Source of the DNA: Wagnerdoeblera intermedia
GTDB lineage: Bacteria > Pseudomonadota > Alphaproteobacteria > Rhodobacterales > Rhodobacteraceae
Length of the DNA: 64,000 bases
Reading direction: 5' to 3' (one strand)
Assembly: GCF_042647465.1 (NCBI RefSeq)
Contig: NZ_JBHRVN010000007.1
The notes under the pieces were generated by a model, which saw only the letters and a program-made list of their open reading frames with translations, did not search any database and had not been told where the DNA came from. The position numbers and the translations under genes are program-made. This document shows positions 8,472-16,319 of the stretch, in pieces (the stretch's first letter is position 1; the number at the start of each line of letters is the position of its first letter).

Positions 8472-8873
8472 GTGATAATTTCATCTGATCCGCCTGGTGC
8501 AACCGGCCCCGATGCCCGGTCTGCACCTCCGCACTGTTCTTCCCGGGAAGAGCGTGGTGCGGTCTGGCCTGCGCTGACGGCAGCCTTTCTGGGGCTGACG
8601 ACCCTGGCGGGGGTCTCGCTCTTCGCGGATCGGGCGGAGGGCGAATATCTGGTCATCGGCAGCCCCTTCGCCGCCTCGCGCGATCTGTTACTGACCATTG
8701 CGGCAGCGGATGGGGCGGTTGCTGCCGCCGGCGGATTTGAGAATATGATGGTGGCGGTCTCGGACAAGCCTGATTTTGCTGCCCGGCTGCGGGCAGCGGG
8801 GGCGCTGATGGTGCTTCCTGTGCCGCGGGTCTTTGGCTGCGGCGTCGATGTGAGCCGAGGGGACGCTGCATGA
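8472..8873 (+). CDS. Small protein of unknown function coupled to a sensor kinase
   Basis: A 133-residue protein I do not recognise. Its TGA overlaps the kinase start codon (ATGA at 8870-8873), so the two are translationally coupled and probably act together. One hydrophobic segment, ALTAAFLGLTTLAGVSLFA (about residues 34-52), could be a membrane anchor or uncleaved signal. The rest, EGEYLVIGSPFAASRDLLLTI and onward, looks like a small alpha/beta domain outside the membrane. The polar first 30 residues may be an artefact of the upstream IS110 junction, so the original start could be elsewhere. The kinase is broken, so this gene may also have lost its role. Confidence 0.55.
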   Translation: MIISSDPPGATGPDARSAPPHCSSREERGAVWPALTAAFLGLTTLAGVSLFADRAEGEYLVIGSPFAASRDLLLTIAAADGAVAAAGGFENMMVAVSDKPDFAARLRAAGALMVLPVPRVFGCGVDVSRGDAA

Positions 8874-11676
8874 CGACCGAACTCTTTTCTTTGCGCCGCC
8901 GTTTTGGCGCGCTGCTGGGCTGGCTGCTCTGGGCTCATGTTCCGGTGGTGGGGGCCGTGGCCTCTCTGGCAGAGCGCAATGTGGTTTATGCGGTGCTGGC
9001 ATCCATTGCCATTGCCCTTGTCTATCACCTCACCTGGCTGCGCTCGGGCACGCGGCTGAGCACACGGTATATGTCTGCGGTCTGTATGGTGGCGGTGCCC
9101 GCGCTGATGGTCTTCATCCTGCGCGGCCTGCCCTGGCAGATGGACATGCATATGTATTTCTTCGCCATGCTGGCGTTGACCATCGGCTGGTTTGACCGCC
9201 GCGCGATCCTCTTCGCGGCCGGGACGATCGTGGTGCACCACGTTCTGCTGCTGTATCTGCTGCCCTTTGCGGTCTTCCCCGAAGCGGGCTCGCTCGCCCG
9301 GGTTCTGCTGCATGGCGCGATCGTGGCCTTTCAGTCTGCGGTTCTGGTGCTGGTTTCTGAGACCGTTGTTGAGAAATTCGCCGCTGTTGAGGTGATCGGC
9401 CAGGAACTCCGCGCCAGCAACTCGGCCCTTGAAGAGCGCAGCCGCGAGGCGGAGCAGGCCAGCGCGACGAAATCCATGTTCCTCGCCAATATGAGCCATG
9501 AAATCCGCACGCCTCTCAATGCGGTCCTGGGCTTTTGTCATCTGCTTCAGCGCAGCCAGCTCAACAGCAAGCAGGAAGATTATGTCAGCAAAATCAGTGC
9601 CTCCGGCACTGCGCTTCTGCGACTGATCAATGACATTCTCGACTATTCCAAAAATGAGGCCGGCAAGCTTGAGCTTGAGCACCGCCCCTTCTCCATGCGG
9701 GCGGCCATTGAGCAGCAGATGCAGATGGTGATTGGCGACGCCAAGATCAAAGGCGTGAACCTGCATCTGGAGCATGACAGCAATGTGCCCGCGCTTTTGT
9801 CAGGTGATGAGCTGCGTTTTGGTCAGGTGGTGCTGAACCTTGTCAGCAATGCGGTGAAATTCACCGAAGTCGGAAGCGTCACCGTGCGCACGCGGATGAT
9901 CTCAGAGACCGACAGCAGGGTGCGCGTGGGTCTTGATGTGATCGACACCGGCATCGGCATGACCCCTGAGCAGCAGGAGCGGCTGTTCAACTCCTTCACT
10001 CAGGCAGACAACACCATGACGCGTCGCTTCGGCGGCACCGGGCTTGGTCTGGCGATCGCGCGTCAGATCGTTCAGCTGATGGGTGGCGATATCTCGGTGC
10101 GCTCGGTGCAATGGTCGGGGACGACCTTTTCGCTGCAGGCCGAATTCGACAAATTCACGGGCGAGCTGGCAGAGGTGACCAGCCTGCATCCGGCGCTGCG
10201 CCGCCTGCGGGTCATGGCTGTGGACGACAATCCGGCCTCGCGCCAGATCATCCGGGAAGTTTTTTGCCGAATGGTCGGTTCAGGTCGACACGGCCTCTTC
10301 TGCGGCGGAGGCCATCGCAAGCCTTGAGGCGGCAAGCGAGGTCGGCCGTGATTACGATCTTCTGCTTCTGGACTGGAAGATGCCCGGCATCGACGGTCTT
10401 GCGGCGGCCCGTATGGTCACTGAAAACAAGGGCATTCTGAAAAAGCCGAAGATGGTGGTTCTGACGGCCTATGGCAGCGATGAATTCACCGCTGAGGTTG
10501 GCAGCAGCGGGGTCTCGGCCTATCTGACCAAGCCGCTTGAGACCCGGGCCTTGCATGAGACGCTCGAAGAGCTGTTCCTGACGCCGATGGATGTCGCGCT
10601 GGAGACCGCCCCGGTCACGCCGCGCAGATCGGGTCCGGTGCTGCAGGTGCCGCCCTCTGTTCAGGGGCTGCGTGTCCTGCTGGTTGAGGACAATGAGATC
10701 AACCGCGAGATCGCCACGGAACTGCTGACCGATGCGGGCCTTCTGGTGGATGTGGCAGAAAATGGTCTGCTGGCCTGCCGCCAGATTGAGCGCGAGGGGG
10801 ACAGCTATGCGGCGGTCCTGATGGACATTCAGATGCCGGTGATGGACGGTATGGACGCCACGCGCCGCATCCGTGAAACCTGGTCTTCAGAGAAGCTGCC
10901 GATCATCGCCATGACTGCCCATGCCTATGCCGAAGAGCGTCAGCGCTGCCTTGATGTCGGCATGAATGATCACATCGCAAAGCCGGTGGACCCGAAAGTT
11001 CTGGTGCGCACCCTGGCCGAATATCTGCGCCCGCGCCGCTCCGGCGGGATCGCCCCCCACGGCTCAGGGACAGGCCGCGGCGGCAGAGGAGGCGCTGCCC
11101 GACCGTCTGCCGCCTTTTAACATCTCCCGCGCGCTTGAGCGGGTGAACGGCAAACGCCCGCTTCTGCGCCGTCTGATCCTGAATTTCGCGGAAAGCCAGG
11201 GCAGAGCCGGTGATGAGATCCGCAGCCTGATCGCCCAAGGGGCCATGGCCGATGCCCGCCGTGTCAGCCATACCCTGAAGGGTCTTGCGGGCTCGCTCGA
11301 GCTTCCGGATCTGCAGACGGCGGCCGAAACGCTGGAGCGTGCGCTGCTGGATGGGGAATCTGCGCAGCTTCATGCCCTGATCTCGACCATGGAAGAGCAT
11401 CTTGCCCCGGCGGTCGAAGCGGCGGCCTCTCTTCGCCCCAAAGCGGCCCCCCCGGCACCGGTGGTTGAAAGCGTCGCGCCCGCCGCGCCTGCGCCGGCCC
11501 CCGTGCCCACGGTGTCGGCTGAGGAGCTTCAGGCGAAAATCGCTCAGATGCGCGAGCAGATTCAGCGCCGCAGCCTTGGCGCGCGGATGAACTTCGCAGG
11601 CTTTGCGGCGGCTCTGGGTCTCAGCCCTGAAGCCATTGAACAGCATCCCGTGAAACGCGCGCTTGATCGTCTGGAT
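8870..11676 (+). pseudogene. Hybrid sensor histidine kinase (TM-HisKA-HATPase-REC-REC-Hpt), frameshifted and truncated
   Basis: The N-terminus has about five or six membrane helices and resembles the sensor region of some alphaproteobacterial chemotaxis-type receptors (DMHMYFFAMLAL, VVHHVLLLYLLPFAVFP). HisKA follows with MSHEIRTPLNAVLGF (His near residue 207), then HATPase with DTGIGM and FGGTGLGLAIARQ. The first receiver starts at LRVMAVDDNPASRQII. The frame shifts at a T6 run (10260-10265), and the receiver continues in another frame with LLLLDWKMPG. A second receiver follows (MDIQMPVMDG). A C6 run at 11053-11058 shifts the frame again into an Hpt domain with VSHTLKGLAG. Dropping one base from each run restores a single frame. 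The 3' end stops at the IS6-family element at 11677. Confidence 0.85.
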
Positions 11677-12487
11677 GGCATTGCCAAGTTGTTGTGTCGT
11701 GAAGCCCCTGCTGTAAGGATTTCGAATGAAAATGCCATCATCCCTGGCGCGCCTGAAGGGCTTCCGCTTTCCCCGCGAGATCATCGCTTATGCCGTCTGG
11801 GCCTATCATCGCTTCGCTCTGAGCTCGGCCGACGTCGAGGACCTTCTGGCAGAGCGCGGCGTGATCGTCAGCCGCGAAACCGTCCGGCTGTGGGTCAACC
11901 GGTTTGGCGCGCATTTCGCCAATTGTATCCGGCGTGACCGGCCCGGGCCGTCGGACAAGTGGCATCTGGACGAGGTCGTCATTCCAATTCGTGGCAGGAA
12001 GCACTGGCTCTGGCGGGCGGTTGACGCCAATGGCGACACGCTCGACATCCTCGTGCAAACCCGCAGGAATGCCAAGGCGGCAAAGCGCTTTCTGGTAAGG
12101 CTCATCGCGCGTTTCGGGCGGCCTCGCGTTGTGATCACCGACAAGCTGCGCAGCTATTTTGCGCCGCTCCGGAACCTGGCTCCCGGCGCCGACCATCGGG
12201 CGCACAAGGGCCTGAACAACCGCATCGAGGGCTCACACCGACCAACCCGAAAGCGCGAGAAGATAATGGGGCGCTTCAAATCTCAACGACAGGCGCAGAG
12301 GTTTCTCGCCGCCCATGACCAGATCAACGCTATCTTCAAACCCCGCCGCTATCGCCTCACCGCCAACTCCTATCGTCATGCAAGGGCAGATGCGTTCAGC
12401 CTCTGGGACGACTATGCCCGCGAGATGACCGCGTGACCGGCTTCACACAGACTGCAACACACCAGGTGAAAATAACTTGGCAATGCC
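11677..12487 (+). mobile_element. IS6-family insertion sequence
   Basis: An 811-base element bounded by perfect 14-base inverted repeats, GGCATTGCCAAGTT at 11677-11690 and its complement at 12474-12487. The size, single gene and terminal GG are typical of IS6/IS26-like elements. These normally leave 8-base target duplications, but the flanks here (GTCTGGAT left, AGAGATAC right) do not match. That fits an IS6-mediated deletion or replicon fusion that removed the 3' end of the hybrid kinase. Confidence 0.85.
11726..12436 (+). CDS. IS6-family DDE transposase
   Basis: A 236-residue transposase that moves its element by replicative cointegration. It starts with a family-typical FRFPREIIAYAVWAYHRF head and an HTH segment (DVEDLLAERGVIVSRETVRLW). 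The DDE catalytic core follows: WHLDEVVI (Asp, about residue 76), VITDKLRSY (Asp, about 137) and NNRIEGSHRPTRKRE (Glu, about 171). The frame is intact and the length is normal. Confidence 0.95.
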   Translation: MKMPSSLARLKGFRFPREIIAYAVWAYHRFALSSADVEDLLAERGVIVSRETVRLWVNRFGAHFANCIRRDRPGPSDKWHLDEVVIPIRGRKHWLWRAVDANGDTLDILVQTRRNAKAAKRFLVRLIARFGRPRVVITDKLRSYFAPLRNLAPGADHRAHKGLNNRIEGSHRPTRKREKIMGRFKSQRQAQRFLAAHDQINAIFKPRRYRLTANSYRHARADAFSLWDDYAREMTA

Positions 12488-12577
12488 AGAGATACAGTTG
12501 CTAACACCTGTTGACCGGCGCGCATTGAGATCTAACACTCGCCTTATGGTTCGGTCTCGTTTCCGGGAGTTGATGGG

Positions 12578-13774
12578 GTGCTCAGATTTTTTCGAAATAT
12601 TGCTCTGTCTGCGCTTCTCGCTTTTCCGGCGAGTTCAGCTGAACCTGATGTCATCAGCTATGGCGCGTTTTCCTATGACGCCCGGATGCCGCAGGTGCTT
12701 CTGCTGACCGGCGAAATCGGAAAGTCTGACAGTTTTGAACTACGGCGCGCGCTGCGCGAACACGAGATCAAAGCCGTTGTTATGGGTTCTGCAGGGGGCA
12801 ACCTTTACGAAGGCCTGCAAATGGCCGCAATTCTGCGGGACAAGAGCATAGCAAGCTATGTTCCAAACGCCCTGAGCTGTGAAAGTTCCTGCGCAAATAT
12901 GTTCTTCGGCGGCGCTCAGCGAAAGGCAGGTGGGCATCTCGGCGTTCACCAGTTCTACAGTCCTCAGGGCGACCGCGCCGCAACCCTGTCTGTGGCCCAG
13001 GCCCAGACCCAGTATACGGCGGCTGAGGTCATTGGGATATTGAATGAGCTTGATACACCGCCATTCGTCTATGAGAAAATGTTCGGCACGGCCGAAATCC
13101 ACTACTTTACGTCCGATGAAAAGCAGCGGCTGGCACGGGATGCCGAGAATCCTGACTTTCTGCGCCTGACCGGGGAAATCGAGAGCTTTCTCTCGCAAAA
13201 TCCTGAAGCGGCGGCGCGACCAGAGCCGTCGCAGACATTGCCATCAGTGGCAGCCTCAGTGCCGCCCCCGGCTCCGCCGCCCTCCACCGTGCCAGAGCGG
13301 GGTGGTCGCCATGACCGCTTTACCAGCACGGATTTCTTTGGATCGGATATTTTGCCCAAAGGGCAACGAAATATCTCTGTTGGCCAATGCGAGCAACTTT
13401 GTCGTGGCATGCCGGGGTGTGCGGCCTGGAGCTATGTGCATGAGACGCGGTGGTGCTGGCCTAAAGCTGCTGTGGAGAATATTTCTATGGCGGTTGGGAT
13501 CACTTCCGGAGTGGTGGATTTCAGCCGGATGAACAAGGGTATTTTCGATCGCCCCTTTATAGAAGTCACGGCAACGGACTTCAGCGGCAATGACATTCTG
13601 CCCAGAGGCATGCCTCATACAACCCTCGATGAATGCCGGCGCGCCTGCTATGGGTCCAGCCAGTGCACCGCATTTACCTGGAACGGAAAAACAAACACCT
13701 GTTACCCGAAGTATTCGGTCGGCCGGATCACAAAGTTTGTGGGTGCAATCTCAGGCGTGAAAAATCGTCCTTAG
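12578..13774 (+). CDS. Secreted ClpP-like (COG3904-type) protein fused to two PAN/Apple domains
   Basis: A 398-residue exported protein. The signal peptide covers about residues 1-20 (LRFFRNIALSALLAFPASSA). Residues about 30-200 resemble the ClpP/crotonase-fold periplasmic group: a Gly-rich loop GSAGGNLYEGLQMAAILRD, then SCESSCANMFFGG, where a serine sits between cysteines at the position expected for the ClpP-type nucleophile, then a histidine in LGVHQFYSP. A Pro-rich linker (about 215-245) leads to two PAN-like modules of about 65 residues. Each starts with FxGxDILPxG and carries paired cysteines (CEQLCRGMPGCAAWSY and CRRACYGSSQCTAFTW). The start is GTG at 12578 with GGGAG upstream. PAN modules usually bind protein or carbohydrate, so a surface or periplasmic target is likely. 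Protease activity is an inference. Confidence 0.7.
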   Translation: MLRFFRNIALSALLAFPASSAEPDVISYGAFSYDARMPQVLLLTGEIGKSDSFELRRALREHEIKAVVMGSAGGNLYEGLQMAAILRDKSIASYVPNALSCESSCANMFFGGAQRKAGGHLGVHQFYSPQGDRAATLSVAQAQTQYTAAEVIGILNELDTPPFVYEKMFGTAEIHYFTSDEKQRLARDAENPDFLRLTGEIESFLSQNPEAAARPEPSQTLPSVAASVPPPAPPPSTVPERGGRHDRFTSTDFFGSDILPKGQRNISVGQCEQLCRGMPGCAAWSYVHETRWCWPKAAVENISMAVGITSGVVDFSRMNKGIFDRPFIEVTATDFSGNDILPRGMPHTTLDECRRACYGSSQCTAFTWNGKTNTCYPKYSVGRITKFVGAISGVKNRP

Positions 13775-14937
13775 CGCAGGGTATTGCGATAATCGGCGGA
13801 GAGCGCCAGTTGACGCAGAAGCAGGGTGTAATCTTCTGCATTAAGCTTCGTTTCGACGGCGCGCAGAACCTCGGCCGTATGTTCCAGTCGATCCGTCCGG
13901 CGATAGTTGGACCAGACGATAAAACTGTGTTCGGCGCGCATCGCGGTCAGCACAGCTGTCTCAAGAGGCATCAGCGCCTCGACAGCCGTCATTTGCAGAT
14001 CATCGGTAAAGGTTGGGATTTGCGGCCCCATATTGTTCCGCAACCAGCGCGTTGCCGAGACGGAGAGTGACGTCGGCAGCCAGGGTGTATCTGAGAAGCC
14101 ATGATGCAGCAGATGTCCGACCATCACGCCTTCCGCCAGGCCGGCCCTGGCGATCGCCTGATAGGGGATCAGTTCGTTCTCTCGCCATGTCAGAGTGACA
14201 TCGGCGGTATCGATGTGGCTGTCGGTTGCTGCGCTGCCGTGGCCTGGAAAATGCTTTAAGGTCGTTCGCACCCCTGCCTGCCTGTGCGCCTCGACGAACG
14301 CCCTCGCATGGAGAATGACCGACTCCGGATCGCGGGCGAATGCCCGACCGAGTCTGCCGATCACCGGGCTTGCCGTATTGACGTTGAGGTCTACCACCGG
14401 AGCGAAATTGACGTTCACCCCGGCGGCAGAGAGCTCCCAGGCTCGCTCCGCCCAATAGGCCTGAAGCTCCGCCGCACTCAGCGCTTTCCGGGCCAGTGCT
14501 GCCGCAGAATGCCACTGCAGAAAGCCATTTTCGGGGCCGACCCGCGACACCCTTCCGCCTTCCTGATCAATCGCGATGATAGGTGGCAGATCGCCAGCCG
14601 CGTCCCGGAGCGCGCGGGACAGTCGTGAGAGCTGGTCCGGCGATGAGATGTTCCGACGCAGCAGCAGGACGCCGCCAATCTGCCGCCGTTCCAGCATATG
14701 ACATATCAGGTCGACATCGCCATCTCCCGCAGCGCGCCCGCGATATCCGACCACCATCAATGGACCCGGCGAGACGACAGTCCCCGCAAGGCCGGGTCCG
14801 GTCGCCAGGGACAAGGCGGATGCGGTAAGAAACCCGCGACGAGTGAGAGTGCTGCTCAGGGTCTGGCTCCATCCGCTTATGCGGCTTTCAATGGTGATCC
14901 AGGTTCTCAGACTGCCGAACACACGGCCCTGTTTCAA
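13771..14937 (-). CDS. Glycoside hydrolase family 3, NagZ-like beta-N-acetylhexosaminidase
   Basis: A 388-residue GH3 enzyme. Family features in order are IDQEGGRVSR (about residue 125), the substrate motif KHFPGHGSAATDSH (about 230, with the flexible-loop Asp-His dyad used as acid/base in NagZ), and FTDDLQMTA (about 320, nucleophile Asp). Cytosolic NagZ is about 340 residues. This protein has a 50-residue N-terminal extension with a twin-arginine-type signal (LTRRGFLTASALS), so it is probably exported folded and may act on peptidoglycan fragments or chitooligomers in the periplasm. It converges on the ClpP/PAN gene with a four-base overlap of the stop codons. Confidence 0.8.
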   Translation of the reverse strand: MKQGRVFGSLRTWITIESRISGWSQTLSSTLTRRGFLTASALSLATGPGLAGTVVSPGPLMVVGYRGRAAGDGDVDLICHMLERRQIGGVLLLRRNISSPDQLSRLSRALRDAAGDLPPIIAIDQEGGRVSRVGPENGFLQWHSAAALARKALSAAELQAYWAERAWELSAAGVNVNFAPVVDLNVNTASPVIGRLGRAFARDPESVILHARAFVEAHRQAGVRTTLKHFPGHGSAATDSHIDTADVTLTWRENELIPYQAIARAGLAEGVMVGHLLHHGFSDTPWLPTSLSVSATRWLRNNMGPQIPTFTDDLQMTAVEALMPLETAVLTAMRAEHSFIVWSNYRRTDRLEHTAEVLRAVETKLNAEDYTLLLRQLALSADYRNTLR

Positions 14938-15121
14938 GGCTCAACGGCGGTATTATCGTATCACTCGAGATTGGCGTGATACAATTCCGATCACCAGTTC
15001 GGCTCATCGTCTCACCCCCTGTTAGCCGGGTGCGGAAAGTAATGCAGCCGCAGTCTTTCATGTCTCAGCGCAACAATCTTCCGAGGCGTCGCAAGCTGCT
15101 GCTGCGCAGTTTTCTGTTTGC
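14938..15121. other. Intergenic region between the GH3 gene and the toxin-antitoxin pair
   Basis: These 184 bases hold no gene I can support. They lie upstream of the GH3 gene and downstream of the antitoxin gene, both on the minus strand, so the GH3 promoter should be here. No clear promoter or terminator was recognised. Confidence 0.3.
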
Positions 15122-15418
15122 TCAGGCCTGATGCGTAATCGGCCGGGCATCCAGGCGCAGATTCATCGCTTTCATAACGCTGAGAAGAGTTGTGAGCGTC
15201 GGATTTCCGCTAGGGGAGAGTGCCTTGTAAAGAGATTCGCGGCTGAGGCCGGTTTCAGCTGCGAGCTGGGTCATCCCCTTTGCCCGTGCGATAACGCCCA
15301 AGGCGTGAGCGATATAACCCGCATCACCGCTTTCCAGCGCATCCGCCATGAACTCAGCCACTGCTTCATCACTCCCCAGATAAAGTGCGGCATCAAAGGC
15401 AGTCGTTTCAATGGTCAT
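15122..15418 (-). CDS. HigA-like antitoxin, Xre-type HTH
   Basis: A 98-residue DNA-binding antitoxin of the addiction-module 'probable prophage antidote' type. The helix-turn-helix is visible as IARAKGMTQLAAETGLSRES (about residues 43-62), followed by LYKALSPSGNPTLTTLLSVM, typical of this group. The frame is open much further upstream, but the ATG at 15418 gives the normal length and overlaps the 3' end of the toxin gene by 11 bases, the usual toxin-first arrangement. It should neutralise the toxin and repress the operon. Confidence 0.85.
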   Translation of the reverse strand: MTIETTAFDAALYLGSDEAVAEFMADALESGDAGYIAHALGVIARAKGMTQLAAETGLSRESLYKALSPSGNPTLTTLLSVMKAMNLRLDARPITHQA

Positions 15419-15710
15419 AGCCGATCTCCTTAGCCATTCGCCTTGCCCGATCGATATCACGCGCCTGAGTCCCTTTGGTGCCGCCGCACAGCAGGATGTA
15501 AAGCTTACCGCCCCGACGACAGAAGTAGATCCTGTAACCTGGACCGTAGTCGATGCGAAGCTCACCAATTCCGTCGAAGACTTTAGCGTCTCCCAAAAGC
15601 CCATATGCAAGCCGTTCGATACGTGCAGCCACACGCGCAACCGCTCTGGCGTCTTTGATGTCCTCAAGCCAGGCTGAGAACTCCTTGGTGAGTTGGACTT
15701 CGTAGGACAT
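15408..15710 (-). CDS. RelE/ParE-superfamily toxin (HigB-like addiction module killer)
   Basis: A toxin of about 100 residues when started at the internal ATG (MSYEVQLTKEFSAWLEDIKD). The alternative start at 15737 adds nine residues. Family features are the early EFSAWLEDIKDARAVARVAARI helix hairpin, the GELRIDYGPGYRIYF beta strands (the Arg and Tyr are the kind used for ribosome-dependent mRNA cleavage) and the C-terminal GGTKGTQARDIDRARRMA helix. It precedes and overlaps the antitoxin gene. The position inside an IS-bounded segment suggests a role in maintaining that segment. Confidence 0.85.
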   Translation of the reverse strand: MSYEVQLTKEFSAWLEDIKDARAVARVAARIERLAYGLLGDAKVFDGIGELRIDYGPGYRIYFCRRGGKLYILLCGGTKGTQARDIDRARRMAKEIGYDH

Positions 15711-16319
15711 GCGTATCTTATAGGCTACATGCCGCACGATGTAAACTCAAAGATACACATCCAGGCACAGTTGCGCTGGCAAAGAAGCTCAGCGTTTGAT
15801 TCTGTGCGAGACTACCCACCGTTATCCACCCTTCCTCAGTCAATGCCTGAGGTTCAGCTTTGCATGAATAGACCTATGCTGCGCGCTTTGTGACCGGCCT
15901 TCCAAGGGCGGTGAGGTCGTCAGGGGCGGCCAGATGGCCCGCCTGTCCGTTGAGGTCAGGGATAGCCAGGCGCTGGCCGGGCAGTTTGCCGCGATCCACT
16001 CTGGCCTCGACGCGGTTTCGATAGCCGCTCTGTCGTTGTCAGATGATGCGGCCGATCCGCCTTGATGTGTGCAGGGATCTCGTTTCGGCCGGTGGCCGCT
16101 GGGATGCCGGGCTTCAACAGCCGGGCGGTGTTGCGGGGCAGGGTGCTCGAAGGTGCCGCTCGGGGAGCGATGCGATCATGGCGTTGGCGGGTATCAATGG
16201 CCGAATCGACATTGAGGGTTGCGTTTTCCTGTTCCGGCGGAAACGGGCTCGAGTGGCCTTCGCAGCATCGGTGCGTCGCGCCGAAGCCGGGGTGCATGGC
16301 TGGATCGGTACAATCGTAC
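15711..16319. other. Region without a recognisable intact gene, upstream of IS1380 copy 2
   Basis: About 600 bases between the toxin gene and IS1380 copy 2. The toxin-antitoxin promoter should lie at about 15711-15790 on the minus strand. The rest looks like remnants. The best coding-like piece is a plus-strand frame open from about 15890 to 16065 (internal ATG at 15934: MARLSVEVRDSQALAGQFAA and onward, 43 residues), which reads like the end of a larger gene, but I cannot assign it. The other open frames are low-complexity Arg/Ala/Pro shadows. Confidence 0.35.
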
